A DNA stretch of 64,000 nt from an uncultured Acetatifactor sp. (GCA_910585615.1 CAJUFO010000001.1:215386-279385); one strand, 5' to 3'. Shown: positions 9,277-18,644, numbered from the stretch's first letter. Notes: generated by a model from the sequence alone, not told the origin. Program-made: numbers and translations.

Positions 9277-9304
9277 TTGCATAAACAAAAAGGATGGATA
9301 TAAT
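9277..9304 (+). promoter_or_regulatory. Promoter of the first sugar-transport locus
   Basis: TTGCAT (9277-9282) and a consensus TATAAT (9299-9304) are 16 bases apart in an AT-rich leader, 70 bases before the first permease. The rest of the 9045-9373 interval holds AT-rich leader and no recognisable gene. Confidence 0.55.
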
Positions 9305-9373
9305 CATGGAAAACATACTCTTTTGAAAAGCGCAGCCGATACTGATGACAGCTGCAGCGGTGGAGGATTGAGG

Positions 9374-10300
9374 ATGAGGAAAAGGTGGAGTAAAAAAGCG
9401 ATTTTGAAATCATGGAAGAAAAACTGGCTGGTTTATGTATTCTGGTTGCCTGCGGTGGTATATATAGCGGTGCTGTGCTACGCGCCCATGTATGGCGTCC
9501 AGATTGCTTTCAGGAATTACAGGATTGCAGACGGCTTTTTTGGAAGCGAGTGGGTGGGGCTTAAGTGGTTCAGAAAATTTTTCGACTCGCCCCGTTTTTG
9601 GCTGATACTGAAAAATACACTTACAGTCAGCCTGTATTCTCTTGTGGTGGGATTCCCGGCGCCTGTCTTTTTGGCATTGGCGATGAACAATATTAAAAAC
9701 CTGAAATATAAAAAATTTGCGCAGACTATTACATATATGCCCCATTTCATTTCCACTGTGGTGCTGGTGGGCATGATGCATGTCATGTTCTCCCCCAGGA
9801 GCGGTGTGGTCAATACAATCCTTAGCTGGATCGGGCTGAGCGGAAACTACTTTTTTATGGGAGAACCCAGGTATTATATCCACATGTATGTATGGTCAGG
9901 GATATGGCAGGATATGGGGTGGAATTCTATCATCTATATGGCGGCGCTGGCGGGAACCGACCAGTCCCTGCACGAAGCTGCTCGCATTGACGGTGCCAAT
10001 AAATGGCAGCGGATGTGGAACATTGATCTTCCGGGCATTATGCCCATTATCTGCATTATGCTGATCATGCAGTTCGGAAACATCATGAGCGTCGGATACG
10101 AAAAGGTGTACCTGATGCAGAATGCCCTGAACAGCAGGCAGTCGGAGGTCATTTCCACCTATGTCTATAAAATTGGCCTGTTGAAGCGGGAGTACAGCTA
10201 TTCCACGGCCATTGGGCTGTTCAACAGCGTCATCAACTTCGGCATGGTGATCTCCATGAATAAGGTGATAAAAAAGATAAGCGGAAACGGATTGTGGTAG
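9374..10300 (+). CDS. Sugar ABC transporter permease, LplB-type
   Basis: 308 residues, six predicted membrane helices, with the inner-membrane-component signature EAARIDGANKWQRMWNIDLP near residue 205 that docks the ATPase. The family imports oligosaccharides or uronate chains, working with a second permease, a lipoprotein and a shared ATPase (not encoded here). I start at 9374 behind GGAGGA; the longer upstream reading lacks a ribosome site. It is followed 12 bases later by the partner permease. Confidence 0.9.
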   Translation: MRKRWSKKAILKSWKKNWLVYVFWLPAVVYIAVLCYAPMYGVQIAFRNYRIADGFFGSEWVGLKWFRKFFDSPRFWLILKNTLTVSLYSLVVGFPAPVFLALAMNNIKNLKYKKFAQTITYMPHFISTVVLVGMMHVMFSPRSGVVNTILSWIGLSGNYFFMGEPRYYIHMYVWSGIWQDMGWNSIIYMAALAGTDQSLHEAARIDGANKWQRMWNIDLPGIMPIICIMLIMQFGNIMSVGYEKVYLMQNALNSRQSEVISTYVYKIGLLKREYSYSTAIGLFNSVINFGMVISMNKVIKKISGNGLW

Positions 10301-10312
10301 GAGGGAAAGGGC

Positions 10313-11221
10313 ATGAAAAAGACGAAAAGGCGCATGAAAAGGTCATGGGATGACAGGAGTTTCGACCTTGCGGCGAATGGATTCCTATTTTTTATCGTGG
10401 TGATTGTATTTTATCCTCTGTGGTTCGTGCTGATGGCATCCTTTTCCAATCCCGTGTATGTGAACAGCGGTGATGCCCTGCTGCTTCCCAAAGGCTTCAC
10501 CTTAACGGGATATAAGAAGGTCATGAATGACTTCAGGATATGGAGGGGATATGCCAACACTCTGATTTATGTGGCAGGGGGGATGCTCCTGGGTACCTGC
10601 ATGACGGTGATGGCCGGTTTCGCAGCCTCCAGAAAGGATGTCTTTGGAAATACAGTGCTGAAAAAGGCATTTCTCTTCACCATGTATTTTGGTGGCGGAA
10701 CCATCCCTACCTATATGGTCATCCAGAAGCTGGGGCTTTTGGACACAAGGATTTTAATGTGTATCCTCGGGAGCTTCAGCACCTACAATATGATAGTGAC
10801 CCGCTCCTTTATGGAGAGCAGCATTCCGGAAGAGCTCTACGATGCGGCCACCATCGACGGATGCGGGATTGGCAATTATTTTCTGAAAGTCGTGTTGCCC
10901 CTGTCAAAAGCCATCATTGCCGTCATGGTACTGTATATAGCGGTAGGGCACTGGAATTCCTATTTTGACGCGATGCTGTACCTGGTAGACGAAAAGAAGG
11001 AACCCCTGCAGCTGTACCTGAGGCAGGTTCTGGTGGCCTCCCAGGCCAAGGCAGGCGAGGCCTCGGCAGCGGACATGGCTCTGGCGCAGGAAATGAGGGA
11101 CGCGGCGGCAGTAATCAAATATGCGATTATCGTGGTATCCACGGTGCCGATTCTGTGCTTCTATCCCTTTGTCCAGAAATATTTTGTCAAGGGTGTCATG
11201 ATCGGCGCTGTCAAAGGCTGA
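10313..11221 (+). CDS. Sugar ABC transporter permease, YtcP/LplC-type
   Basis: 302 residues with six membrane helices. The coupling loop is near 185 (ELYDAATIDGCGIGNYF), and the end YFVKGVMIGAVKG is highly typical of LplC/YtcP permeases. It forms the second half of the membrane channel with the upstream permease, its probable co-transcribed neighbour. An AGGAGGG site lies 7 bases before the ATG. Confidence 0.9.
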   Translation: MKKTKRRMKRSWDDRSFDLAANGFLFFIVVIVFYPLWFVLMASFSNPVYVNSGDALLLPKGFTLTGYKKVMNDFRIWRGYANTLIYVAGGMLLGTCMTVMAGFAASRKDVFGNTVLKKAFLFTMYFGGGTIPTYMVIQKLGLLDTRILMCILGSFSTYNMIVTRSFMESSIPEELYDAATIDGCGIGNYFLKVVLPLSKAIIAVMVLYIAVGHWNSYFDAMLYLVDEKKEPLQLYLRQVLVASQAKAGEASAADMALAQEMRDAAAVIKYAIIVVSTVPILCFYPFVQKYFVKGVMIGAVKG

Positions 11222-11299
11222 GAATATCAGAACATGGGAATCGCTGTATCCGCAGGATGCAGTTCCATAAATAAATCATATTAAGGAGGAAGGAATCGT

Positions 11300-13024
11300 A
11301 TGAAAGCTAAGATTGTGGCGGCAATGCTGGTCACGGTGCTGTTCGTGTCAGGTCTGACAGGCTGCTCTGAATCAGGGGAGACGACGGCGGAGGGCATCGT
11401 ACAGGAGAGCGCGGAAGCGGAGAGCGGCTCATCGGAAGCCGCGGAAAGTGTAAAAGAGGGGGAAGGAGCGGAAAGCGCTCCGTCGGAATCGGAGACATCC
11501 GGGGAAATCGCGCCGGATCGCTTCTCGGGGACAGAGCTTACCATCGCCATCTGCGCGAAACCCCAGGATCAGAGCACGGACTTCAACGAAAAACCCATCA
11601 TGAAACGGATGGAGGAGGAAACCGGCATCCATGTGAACTGGATCATCGTACAGGAAGCGGTAAAAAGCGACAAGCTGGGCGTCATGCTGGCAGCGGATGA
11701 ACAGCCGGATGCGTATATTTCCATGCTGGGCCCGCAGGATATTGTGCAGAACCGGGAATTATTCTATGATATTTCTGAGGAGGGGCTGCTTGAGAAATGG
11801 GCGCCTGAGCTTTATCGGGAATACACGCAGGACTGGCCCCAGGTTATGGCTGCCCTTACTTGGTCGGACGGCAGTATCTATTCGCTGCCCATCGGCGGAT
11901 ATGCCTCTGACGGACCGGATTTCGGCTGCTTTCCCGCAATCAATACGGAGTGGCTCAAAAAGCTGGATATGGAGATGCCTACCAATGCGGAGGAGCTATA
12001 CGAATACCTGATGGCCGTCCGCGATAATGATATGAACGGAAACGGCGATGCTACGGATGAGATTCCGCTGACCTTTAGGCAGGGTTCCTGGAACAGCGAT
12101 ATTTCTTTTTATCTGCAGATGTGGGGAATCGGCGGGAAAGGATTTGGCGAGACTGGTTCCGCGGTCATGTATAAGGATAATGAAGTGGCCCCCACCTGGG
12201 ACACGGAAAATTTCCGCAGTTTTCTGGAATTTATGAATCGGCTGTATAAGGAAGGGCTTATGGATATAGAAGGCTTTGCCCAGACAGACGAGCAGTATTC
12301 TGCAAAATTAAGGAGCGATCCCTCTGTTGTCGGAGTCGGGATCTGCTTTACGCCTGAAGACTTCGGACAGGAAGAGGGCGTATACAGGCTCTTTAGCTTC
12401 CAGGGAATGGAGGGCATGGATCCGTATTTTATTGGAGGCGTGGACAAAGACTGTCTGAATGACTGGGCGGCCTTTGGATTTGTCCCTACAGCAGACGCGG
12501 ATATTGAAGCGCTCCTGCACTGGTGGAACCACATGGGCAGTACAGAGGAGATGAAGCAGGTCGCACGCGGCCTGGAGGAGGGCATCAACTATGAGGTGCA
12601 GGATGGCGGAAAGGTGCTGAAATATCAGGAGCAGACCCCCAATGATCCAGATTATGTGGATTTCTGGACAAGAGGCTTTCATAATAACTGCATGCCGGAC
12701 AACCCGAAGCTGACCACCAATGACAAAAACTATGTGGGCGGCTGGAAGGAAAGGCAGGAATATCTGGATATGATAGCCGAAAAAGGCTGGGGCGCCTCCG
12801 GCACCGGGACATGGCCTTACCGTGTCGCTCCTTCCGAAAAGCTTGAGCGGCAGAATGAGATTGAAGTAGAGCTGAAGGAATACATGGAATCATTTTTTGC
12901 CGATGCCATCATGAACGGCCTGACAGACGCTTCCTGGGAGGAGCACCTGAAATCTCTAGAGGATTACGGCTACTATGAATGGATAGATTACTGGAGACAA
13001 TATGTCGCAGGAGAATGGGACTAA
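11300..13024 (+). CDS. Extracellular solute-binding lipoprotein
   Basis: 574 residues. The signal peptide ends in the lipobox LTGC (Cys22), so the mature protein is lipid-anchored. A Ser/Glu-rich linker (about 23-75) precedes the binding fold (KPIMKRMEEETGIHVNWI, DNDMNGNGDATDEIPLT with a calcium-loop-like DxNxNGD). This belongs to the large LplA/family 1-like binding proteins that deliver oligosaccharides to LplB/LplC permeases. It is the third gene of the locus. Confidence 0.88.
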   Translation: MKAKIVAAMLVTVLFVSGLTGCSESGETTAEGIVQESAEAESGSSEAAESVKEGEGAESAPSESETSGEIAPDRFSGTELTIAICAKPQDQSTDFNEKPIMKRMEEETGIHVNWIIVQEAVKSDKLGVMLAADEQPDAYISMLGPQDIVQNRELFYDISEEGLLEKWAPELYREYTQDWPQVMAALTWSDGSIYSLPIGGYASDGPDFGCFPAINTEWLKKLDMEMPTNAEELYEYLMAVRDNDMNGNGDATDEIPLTFRQGSWNSDISFYLQMWGIGGKGFGETGSAVMYKDNEVAPTWDTENFRSFLEFMNRLYKEGLMDIEGFAQTDEQYSAKLRSDPSVVGVGICFTPEDFGQEEGVYRLFSFQGMEGMDPYFIGGVDKDCLNDWAAFGFVPTADADIEALLHWWNHMGSTEEMKQVARGLEEGINYEVQDGGKVLKYQEQTPNDPDYVDFWTRGFHNNCMPDNPKLTTNDKNYVGGWKERQEYLDMIAEKGWGASGTGTWPYRVAPSEKLERQNEIEVELKEYMESFFADAIMNGLTDASWEEHLKSLEDYGYYEWIDYWRQYVAGEWD

Positions 13025-13080
13025 AGGATAAAGCTATCTCATAAAGGATACCGGCAGCATCGGCCAGGGGAGGATGACGG

Positions 13081-14997
13081 ATGAAAGTGTCAGACAGAAC
13101 ATTTCGGAGATATTTCATGCTGAGCTTTACCCTGATCCTGGTGCTGCCGGTCATCTTTTTCCTTTTCTTCTTCCTGAAGAATTACCGCAGCAATTATCAG
13201 GAAGCGATCATCCGGCAGGCCCGGAACATTCTGGAAAATGACAGGAATGAACTGGATTCTGAGCTGGAAAACATAAACAATATCGTATCCTACAATTCTC
13301 TGCTGCCCCAGATGGGGAGGCGGTCGCTGTCCAAACAGATCAATGACACGAAGGTGATTGCCACGCTGCGCGCGGAGGTGACCACCCATTCGTTTTTGAG
13401 CGATATCGAGTATTATCATGAGTCCAGACCTGGTCACCTGTTTTCCTCGGACGGACTGTATTCTCTGAAATATTACATGCTGCTGAAGCAGAACCGGTCA
13501 GATGCAGACTTTTATCTGAAGCAGTGCGAGGAAGCGGGCTCAGGCGGCTGGGTGGTGCAGAAGAAAGAAGGGCAGGAAGGGGAGGGGCGGCTGCAGTTTG
13601 TCTTAAAAGGACAGAACAGCTGGTGGAGGTTCTGCATTGCAGGAGAACAGCTGGAGGAGAAGTTCTGGGAGGAGGGCTGTATTACCGTTCTGGAATCTGC
13701 GGACGGCCAGACGCTTTATCGGCAGCCGGGAGAGATCCCAGAGAAACAGAAGGTCGTGCTGGAGGCCGAGTCGGTTTCCGGTACCTTCCGATTGATTAGG
13801 ACACTGGACAAAGAATTCTTATTCCGGGAGGTGGAGGCGTGGCAGAATTATTTTTTCCTGCTGGTGGCGCTGGTGCTTTTGGCTGGTGGTTTTCTGGTGC
13901 TGACTCTGTCTCGGTTTCACGCGGCACCGTTGGAAAAGCTGGAGGCTTCCTATCGGGAAACGGTTGAGATGATTCCTGATGACGTCAGGGGCTTTGACAT
14001 CTTCGATTACGCGCGAAAGCGGATGGAGGATGAAATTGCCTTTTTGGAGGAAAAAAGCTGTAAGGAGAGGCTGCTGTTCCAGCTGGTCTTCGGGGTAAAC
14101 TGCCAAACGGAGAAATTCGCGGAGACCATGCGTGAAAATAATCTGTTTCACATGGCCGTAAGCTGGCGCGTGGTGCTGGTCGTCCTGCGAAAGGAAAACG
14201 ACAGTGACAGGGTCAGAAGCCTTATTGACTGTATTCCCGGGGAAGAGTGCGAACTGCAGCTGCTGGAGACGGATTCGGGAAGCACGATGCTCATGATCGC
14301 GGGCATGGCGGACCGGGGCGATGCCCTGTTGGAAAAAAGCTTGTATTATCTGGCGGAACAGATACAGAAAGAGCCGGAGAGCGGAATCCGCTTTTTCGTT
14401 GGGACGAAATGTGACAGGTACAGGGATATCTATCAGTCCTGTCAGTCCGTGCTGGGCGGCAGGGAACAGGCGGGGAGGGGCGCGCAGGATGCGGGCAGCG
14501 AAAAGGTGATTTCCTATATGCCTGAGATCAAAAAAGCCGCACCCTTTGCATATCCGGACAAAAAACTGGAACAGTTGCGCAGGCGCCTGGCAAAAAATGA
14601 GGCCGCTATGGAGCCTCTGAAGATGTCTAAACAGGACGATGCCCTGATTCCGGCAGTCATGTCCTATATTGAGGAGCATTATCAGGAATATAGCATGAGC
14701 GCAGGCATGGTGGCAGATCATTTCGGGATATCCCTTTCCAACCTGAGCCATCAGTTCAAGAAACAGACAGGAAGAACCCTTCTGGATTTCATTACGGAAA
14801 AGAAATTTGTATATGCAGGTGAGCTGCTGGAGAACACTGACTTTTCAATCAAAAAAATTTCTGAGATGATGCATTACAGCCAGACAGCGAGCTTTGCACG
14901 GAAATTTAAGCAGTATTACGGTATGAATCCAATGGAATACCGCAGTGCTGCCAGGGAAAAAGACAACGGCCTAGATGAGGAAGGAGGCAGGATATGA
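13081..14997 (+). CDS. Membrane-anchored AraC-type regulator of the sugar locus
   Basis: 638 residues. Helices at about 12-34 and 256-277 flank a roughly 220-residue extracytoplasmic sensor domain. The cytoplasmic part ends in an AraC double helix-turn-helix (about 535-630; MVADHFGISLSNLSHQFKKQ, IKKISEMMHYSQTASFARKF, MNPMEYR). This one-component layout resembles YesS/LplR-type proteins that sense extracellular sugar or the loaded binding protein and switch on neighbouring transport genes. Its last 4 bases overlap the start of the beta-glycosidase gene, which implies translational coupling. Confidence 0.87.
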   Translation: MKVSDRTFRRYFMLSFTLILVLPVIFFLFFFLKNYRSNYQEAIIRQARNILENDRNELDSELENINNIVSYNSLLPQMGRRSLSKQINDTKVIATLRAEVTTHSFLSDIEYYHESRPGHLFSSDGLYSLKYYMLLKQNRSDADFYLKQCEEAGSGGWVVQKKEGQEGEGRLQFVLKGQNSWWRFCIAGEQLEEKFWEEGCITVLESADGQTLYRQPGEIPEKQKVVLEAESVSGTFRLIRTLDKEFLFREVEAWQNYFFLLVALVLLAGGFLVLTLSRFHAAPLEKLEASYRETVEMIPDDVRGFDIFDYARKRMEDEIAFLEEKSCKERLLFQLVFGVNCQTEKFAETMRENNLFHMAVSWRVVLVVLRKENDSDRVRSLIDCIPGEECELQLLETDSGSTMLMIAGMADRGDALLEKSLYYLAEQIQKEPESGIRFFVGTKCDRYRDIYQSCQSVLGGREQAGRGAQDAGSEKVISYMPEIKKAAPFAYPDKKLEQLRRRLAKNEAAMEPLKMSKQDDALIPAVMSYIEEHYQEYSMSAGMVADHFGISLSNLSHQFKKQTGRTLLDFITEKKFVYAGELLENTDFSIKKISEMMHYSQTASFARKFKQYYGMNPMEYRSAAREKDNGLDEEGGRI

Positions 14998-16292
14998 TAG
15001 ATGTATTTGGAATCAGGGATTTTACTTTTCCGAAAGGTTTCTTATGGGGGAGCGCTACGGCAGCCCACCAGATTGAGGGAGACAATATACATTCTTCAAG
15101 CTGGCATAATGAGCAGGAGAGGGCGAAAAGGGAGAAGGAAAGCGGGAAAAAGGATCCGTATTTTGAAGTGTCCGGAATGGCCTGCGACCATTATAACCGG
15201 TATCCAGAGGACATACAGCTTCTGAGCGACCTGGGGCACAGGGCCTTCCGCCTGGGGGTGGAGTGGGCGCGTATCGAGCCGGAGGAGGGACATTTTGAGG
15301 AAAAGGAGGCGGATCACTATGTGCGGGAGCTGTCTCTGTTAAAAGAGAAGGGCATCAGGACATTTGTCACACTGGTCCATTTCAGCGTTCCCCAGTGGTT
15401 TGCCGAAAGGGGCGCATGGAAGCAGCTGGCCAATTTCAGGTATTTTGAGCGGTACCTGAAATATATTCTGCCGCGAATCAGCCCCTATGTGGACTTTTGG
15501 AATGTATTTAATGAGTTCAATCTGGGGCTGTCGCAGGAGGCAATCATAAACAAATTCAATCAGGTGATTTTCCACGCCCGGGGATATCATCTGATCAGAC
15601 AGTATTCCCGGAACCCTGTGAGCAGCGCCCATGCGCTGGTACAGTACTGCGGGAAGCGCCAGAATGACCGCTTCGACCGGGCCATGCAGGAATATAAGGA
15701 CGTGGTGGATCATGAGTTCTTCTTCCATGCCATCCGTACAGGGGAACTGGTAGTGCCGGGACATGACGACATTATCGACAGGGAAATAAAGGATACCTGC
15801 GATTACTGGTCCATCAATCTCTATACGCGGGAGATAGTGGATGCGAGAAAGGCGGATCTGTCAGGCGGGCGCTATCCTTTTACCCGTACCCGGATGCTGC
15901 CGATGGATTTCTATCTGGAGGAGTTCTATCCGGAATGCATGTACCACAACCTGACCCGGCTGGCAGACAGACCGGTATATATCACAGAGAACGGCTGCTG
16001 CTGTATGGACGACCGGTTCAGGATCGTGTATCTGGTGGAGTACCTGTGTGCCCTGAGCGAGGCCATCTGTGCGGGCGTGGACGTAAGGGGGTACTTGTAC
16101 TGGTCTCTTCTGGACAATTATGAGTGGGGCTCCTATGTTCCCAGATTTGGCTTGGTGGATGTGGACCGCAGCGGGGATTTGCGGCGGACGCCAAAGCCCA
16201 GCGCATATCTATATAAAGAGATTATAGAAAATAACGGCTACCGAAGAGAGATGTTGGATAAGTACCTTAAGGAGATGCCAAGAGTGCTTTAG
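14994..16292 (+). CDS. Glycoside hydrolase family 1 beta-glycosidase
   Basis: 432 residues with no signal peptide, so cytosolic. GH1 landmarks are the start FPKGFLWGSATAAHQIEGD, the acid/base glutamate in WNVFNEFN (about 168-175), the nucleophile glutamate in YITENG (about 325-330) and the late SLLDNYEWGSYVPRFGLVDVD block. It should hydrolyse the beta-linked sugar brought in by the upstream transporter. It is a little shorter than typical GH1 enzymes (about 450-480). It overlaps the regulator gene by 4 bases. Confidence 0.9.
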   Translation: MIDVFGIRDFTFPKGFLWGSATAAHQIEGDNIHSSSWHNEQERAKREKESGKKDPYFEVSGMACDHYNRYPEDIQLLSDLGHRAFRLGVEWARIEPEEGHFEEKEADHYVRELSLLKEKGIRTFVTLVHFSVPQWFAERGAWKQLANFRYFERYLKYILPRISPYVDFWNVFNEFNLGLSQEAIINKFNQVIFHARGYHLIRQYSRNPVSSAHALVQYCGKRQNDRFDRAMQEYKDVVDHEFFFHAIRTGELVVPGHDDIIDREIKDTCDYWSINLYTREIVDARKADLSGGRYPFTRTRMLPMDFYLEEFYPECMYHNLTRLADRPVYITENGCCCMDDRFRIVYLVEYLCALSEAICAGVDVRGYLYWSLLDNYEWGSYVPRFGLVDVDRSGDLRRTPKPSAYLYKEIIENNGYRREMLDKYLKEMPRVL

Positions 16293-16406
16293 GAGGATAG
16301 GGTTGCCCGGCCCGATGTCTGTTTCCGGCGGTTACAGGAATCCTATATAAAAACAATATGAAAGCTCAAGTCCCTGGCGGCGCGCTGGAGAATGGGAGAG
16401 CAGCCT

Positions 16407-16490
16407 CAAATGAGAGAAAAGCTGGAAACTTTGCCATAAAGCAAAAAGCTCCCATCCCTTGAAGACCGTAGGAACCTGAGCTTTTTTGCA
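16407..16490 (+). repeat. Flank resembling the element's right end
   Basis: This 84-base stretch outside the left attachment site is clearly similar to 43070-43154, just inside the right attachment site (shared CAAATGAGAGAAAAGC, ATAAAGCAAAAA, ATCCCTTGAA). It contains the original tRNA-Pro downstream hairpin (AAGCTC...GAGCTT, with T-runs on both strands). It may be the scar of an earlier insertion of a related element at the same tRNA. The interval 16293-16406 between the GH1 gene and this flank holds nothing else that I recognise. Confidence 0.6.
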
Positions 16491-16542
16491 ATAGTCGGCG
16501 CGACAAGATTTGAACTTGCGACCTCTGCGTCCCGAACGCAGC
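16491..16542. other. Left attachment site (att core)
   Basis: The 52 bases are identical to 43155-43206 and correspond to the tRNA-Pro 3' half from the anticodon stem through the acceptor end plus four bases. The rest of the tRNA is missing here, so this copy is not a functional tRNA gene. Confidence 0.88.
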
Positions 16543-16662
16543 AGGGGAGGTGGATTCTGTTGCCGGATAAATGCGCTCAGTGCTGAAAAGTCCGCTGATT
16601 TCAAGGGTTTTACGGGCATATGGAAAAATGTGTCGCAACGAAAAGATTATTTTGTTTTGTGG

Positions 16663-16698
16663 TTTTGTAGAACATTTTGTAGAACGCTTTGTAGAGCA
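16663..16698 (+). repeat. Left arm-type integrase/excisionase repeats
   Basis: Three tandem 12-bp units: TTTTGTAGAACA, TTTTGTAGAACG and CTTTGTAGAGCA. Two copies of the same unit occur near the right end (43042-43065) in the same orientation. The position just inside both att cores fits arm sites bound by a tyrosine integrase N-terminal domain. Confidence 0.65.
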
Positions 16699-16744
16699 GG
16701 TGCCAGTAAAGACAATGAAAATATGGACAAGGGAGTGCTTGAAT

Positions 16745-16957
16745 ATGGATGGATATAAAGATTACCGTCAGGCGGAAGTGCTGACGGCCCGGGAAGTCCA
16801 GGAGATTTTGAAGGTCGGAAACAAGACTGTTTACCGCCTGTTCGCTGGCGACTGCCCATTCCGGGTCGTCAAGGTGCCCGGAGGATACCGGATTCACGCC
16901 AGATCATTCTTTGAGTGGCTGGATGGGAGGGAAGCTTCGCAGACAGGGAGCGCATAA
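16745..16957 (+). CDS. Excisionase-like helix-turn-helix protein
   Basis: 70 residues with a MerR/AlpA-type DNA-binding fold: LTAREVQEILKVGNKTVYRL, then GGYRIHARSFFEWL. It sits next to the left attachment site and the arm repeats, where a directionality factor would act. The ATG at 16745 follows GGGAG at a reasonable distance; a longer in-frame reading upstream runs into the arm repeats and is unlikely. Whether it drives excision or is a regulator is inferred from position. Confidence 0.7.
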   Translation: MDGYKDYRQAEVLTAREVQEILKVGNKTVYRLFAGDCPFRVVKVPGGYRIHARSFFEWLDGREASQTGSA

Positions 16958-17412
16958 CAGACTCTAATTTTACCGTTTTTGGAAAGGTGCCGAAGAAATA
17001 TCATATCGAATGCGAAAGCGAGAACAGTTTTCCGGAGTATAATAGTGATGAGCAGAAGTTAGAAGAATTAAAGACGGAGTATAAGGTTATCCTGCAAAGG
17101 CTTGACGAATTGGAAGGGCAGGGAGTGATTGGGGCATTTGACAAGCGGACAATCATAGAGCTTTCCGGCGATGTGATTAAAGAGATTGCGCAGAAGTATA
17201 AGAATGTGCAGAAAGGCGTAGGTGATATGATGCGAGGAGCATTGATTGAAACAACTTCAAGAAAACTAAAAAATGAAGCAGAAAACGAAACAAAAAGGAA
17301 AACCGCACTTAGGATGTTGAAAATGGGAAAGCTGACAATCGCGGAAATCGCGGAATGTTCTGATCTCAGCGTGGAAGAGGTAGAGCGGCTTGCCGGACTC
17401 CAAACAGTGTAA
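16915..17412 (+). CDS. Uncharacterised protein with Rpn-like C-terminal tail
   Basis: 165 codons. The first 14 overlap the excisionase-like gene in another frame, and there is no convincing start codon or ribosome site, so this is probably a gene remnant. The middle is helical and charged. The last 40 residues (KRKTALRMLKMGKLTIAEIA..) match in style the tail of the Rpn protein encoded just downstream (ARRMIARGKLTLEEIAEDSD). I read it as a decayed or chimeric relative of that gene. Confidence 0.4.
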   Translation: MAGWEGSFADRERITDSNFTVFGKVPKKYHIECESENSFPEYNSDEQKLEELKTEYKVILQRLDELEGQGVIGAFDKRTIIELSGDVIKEIAQKYKNVQKGVGDMMRGALIETTSRKLKNEAENETKRKTALRMLKMGKLTIAEIAECSDLSVEEVERLAGLQTV

Positions 17413-17528
17413 GACAACAAATTGGAGAGTCTAATCTGCAATGTATACTGCACATACTGGAAAGGAAGTTGAGATTGAAAAAGAAACACGCTCATGGTAT
17501 GATAGTGAATGAAAAGGTAGGTGACGTA

Positions 17529-18377
17529 ATGGCTACAGACAACCAGAAAGCATTAAAAAGAAAAGAGACCCTGAAAGCAATCAGTGAGATGTGCCTTTTG
17601 GATGATAACCTGATGACGCTTGTATTTGACAGGAACATTGAGGCGACAGAGCTGCTGCTGAACATCATCCTGCAGAGAAGCGATTTAAAGGTGCTGGAAG
17701 TGGTCGGGCAGAGGGAATATAAGAATCCGATGTCAGGAGGACGTTCCATTACCATAGATATTTATGCGGTGGATGGGAATGATAAGGTCTATGATGTGGA
17801 GGTTCAGCGTGCGCCGGAAGGAGCAGACCCGCACAGGGCGAGGTTCCATAGCAGCATGGTTGACACAAAAATGCTGAAAGCCGGGCAGGAATTTAAAGAA
17901 ATCCATGATTCCTACGTGATATTCATAACAGCAAGCGATGTCATGGGAGCGGGGCATTCATTGTATCATGTCAATCGAATCGTCGAAGAGACGGGGACAC
18001 ATTTTGGGGACGGTTCCCATATCATATACGTGAATGGCAGCTATAAGGACGACAATGATCCCGTTGGAAGGCTGATGCATGATTTTAGATGTTTGAGTTC
18101 TGTGGATATGTTCTATCCGGCATTGGCAAAACAGGTGAAGTATTTTAAGGAGACGGAAGGAGGCCAGGAGATTATGGGTCAGTTATTTGAGGATTTGGTA
18201 GTGAAGTGGGGAGAAGTAAGAGCGAAAGAAATAGTGGAGGAAAGGGCACTGGAAGAGAAAAAGGCATCTGCCCGCCGTATGATTGCGAGAGGGAAACTAA
18301 CCCTTGAGGAAATTGCTGAAGATTCAGACTTGCCGATTGAGGTTGTCAGGGATTTGGCTGGCCTGCAGTTGGCATAA
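17529..18377 (+). CDS. Rpn family PD-(D/E)XK nuclease / putative transposase
   Basis: 282 residues. Features of the family are the opening helix with LLDDNLMTLVFDRN, the catalytic core around RSITIDIYAVDGNDKVYDVEVQ (Asp then ExQ near residues 79-96), YHSSM-like RARFHSSMVD, and a C-terminal helix-turn-helix-like tail. Rpn proteins are DNA nucleases linked to RecA-independent recombination and possibly phage response; here the gene is element cargo. The ATG at 17529 follows GGTAGGTGA, which favours it over an upstream in-frame ATG. Confidence 0.8.
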   Translation: MATDNQKALKRKETLKAISEMCLLDDNLMTLVFDRNIEATELLLNIILQRSDLKVLEVVGQREYKNPMSGGRSITIDIYAVDGNDKVYDVEVQRAPEGADPHRARFHSSMVDTKMLKAGQEFKEIHDSYVIFITASDVMGAGHSLYHVNRIVEETGTHFGDGSHIIYVNGSYKDDNDPVGRLMHDFRCLSSVDMFYPALAKQVKYFKETEGGQEIMGQLFEDLVVKWGEVRAKEIVEERALEEKKASARRMIARGKLTLEEIAEDSDLPIEVVRDLAGLQLA

Positions 18378-18394
18378 ATTCAAAAAAGCAGAAA

Positions 18395-18436
18395 GAGAAC
18401 TCCGACGATAGACGCCGGAGTTCTTTAAGGATTTTT
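18395..18436 (+). terminator. Intrinsic terminator of the Rpn gene
   Basis: AACTCCG and CGGAGTT form the stem around an 11-base loop, followed by a T-rich tail ending in TTTTT, 20 bases after the Rpn stop codon. Confidence 0.65.
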
Positions 18437-18563
18437 CTGCTTGCCAATTCTCGGCCTTTGTGCTACCATGTATTTGTTACCAAAACAATAGAATCCACGC
18501 TTCGCGAGTCTTCTATTGTCATGAATAAGAGGAAATAAAGGGTTTATGAAAGGAGGGCCTACC

Positions 18564-18644
18564 ATGCAGGATAACAGACAATATCAGAACAAAATAGAGG
18601 AACTGACAATCAAAGGTACAGCGTTCCGCAAGTATTATAGATAG
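18564..18644 (+). CDS. Small ORF of 26 residues with strong ribosome site
   Basis: MQDNRQYQNKIEELTIKGTA plus six residues, starting 6 bases after a perfect AGGAGGG. The product is polar and not hydrophobic, so it is not a toxin-like peptide. It could be a leader peptide for the ribosome-repair genes downstream (a hairpin with seven T's lies between them) or the truncated start of a lost gene. I do not recognise it. Confidence 0.35.
   Translation: MQDNRQYQNKIEELTIKGTAFRKYYR

Noticed and set aside
16407-16542. Left att region as a functional tRNA gene
   Set aside because: Only the 3' half of tRNA-Pro is present; the 5' acceptor strand and D-arm are missing.
16663-16698. Tandem 12-bp units as a CRISPR array
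   Set aside because: No spacers between units and no cas genes; a copy at the other end fits integrase arm sites. No CRISPR array was seen anywhere in the window.
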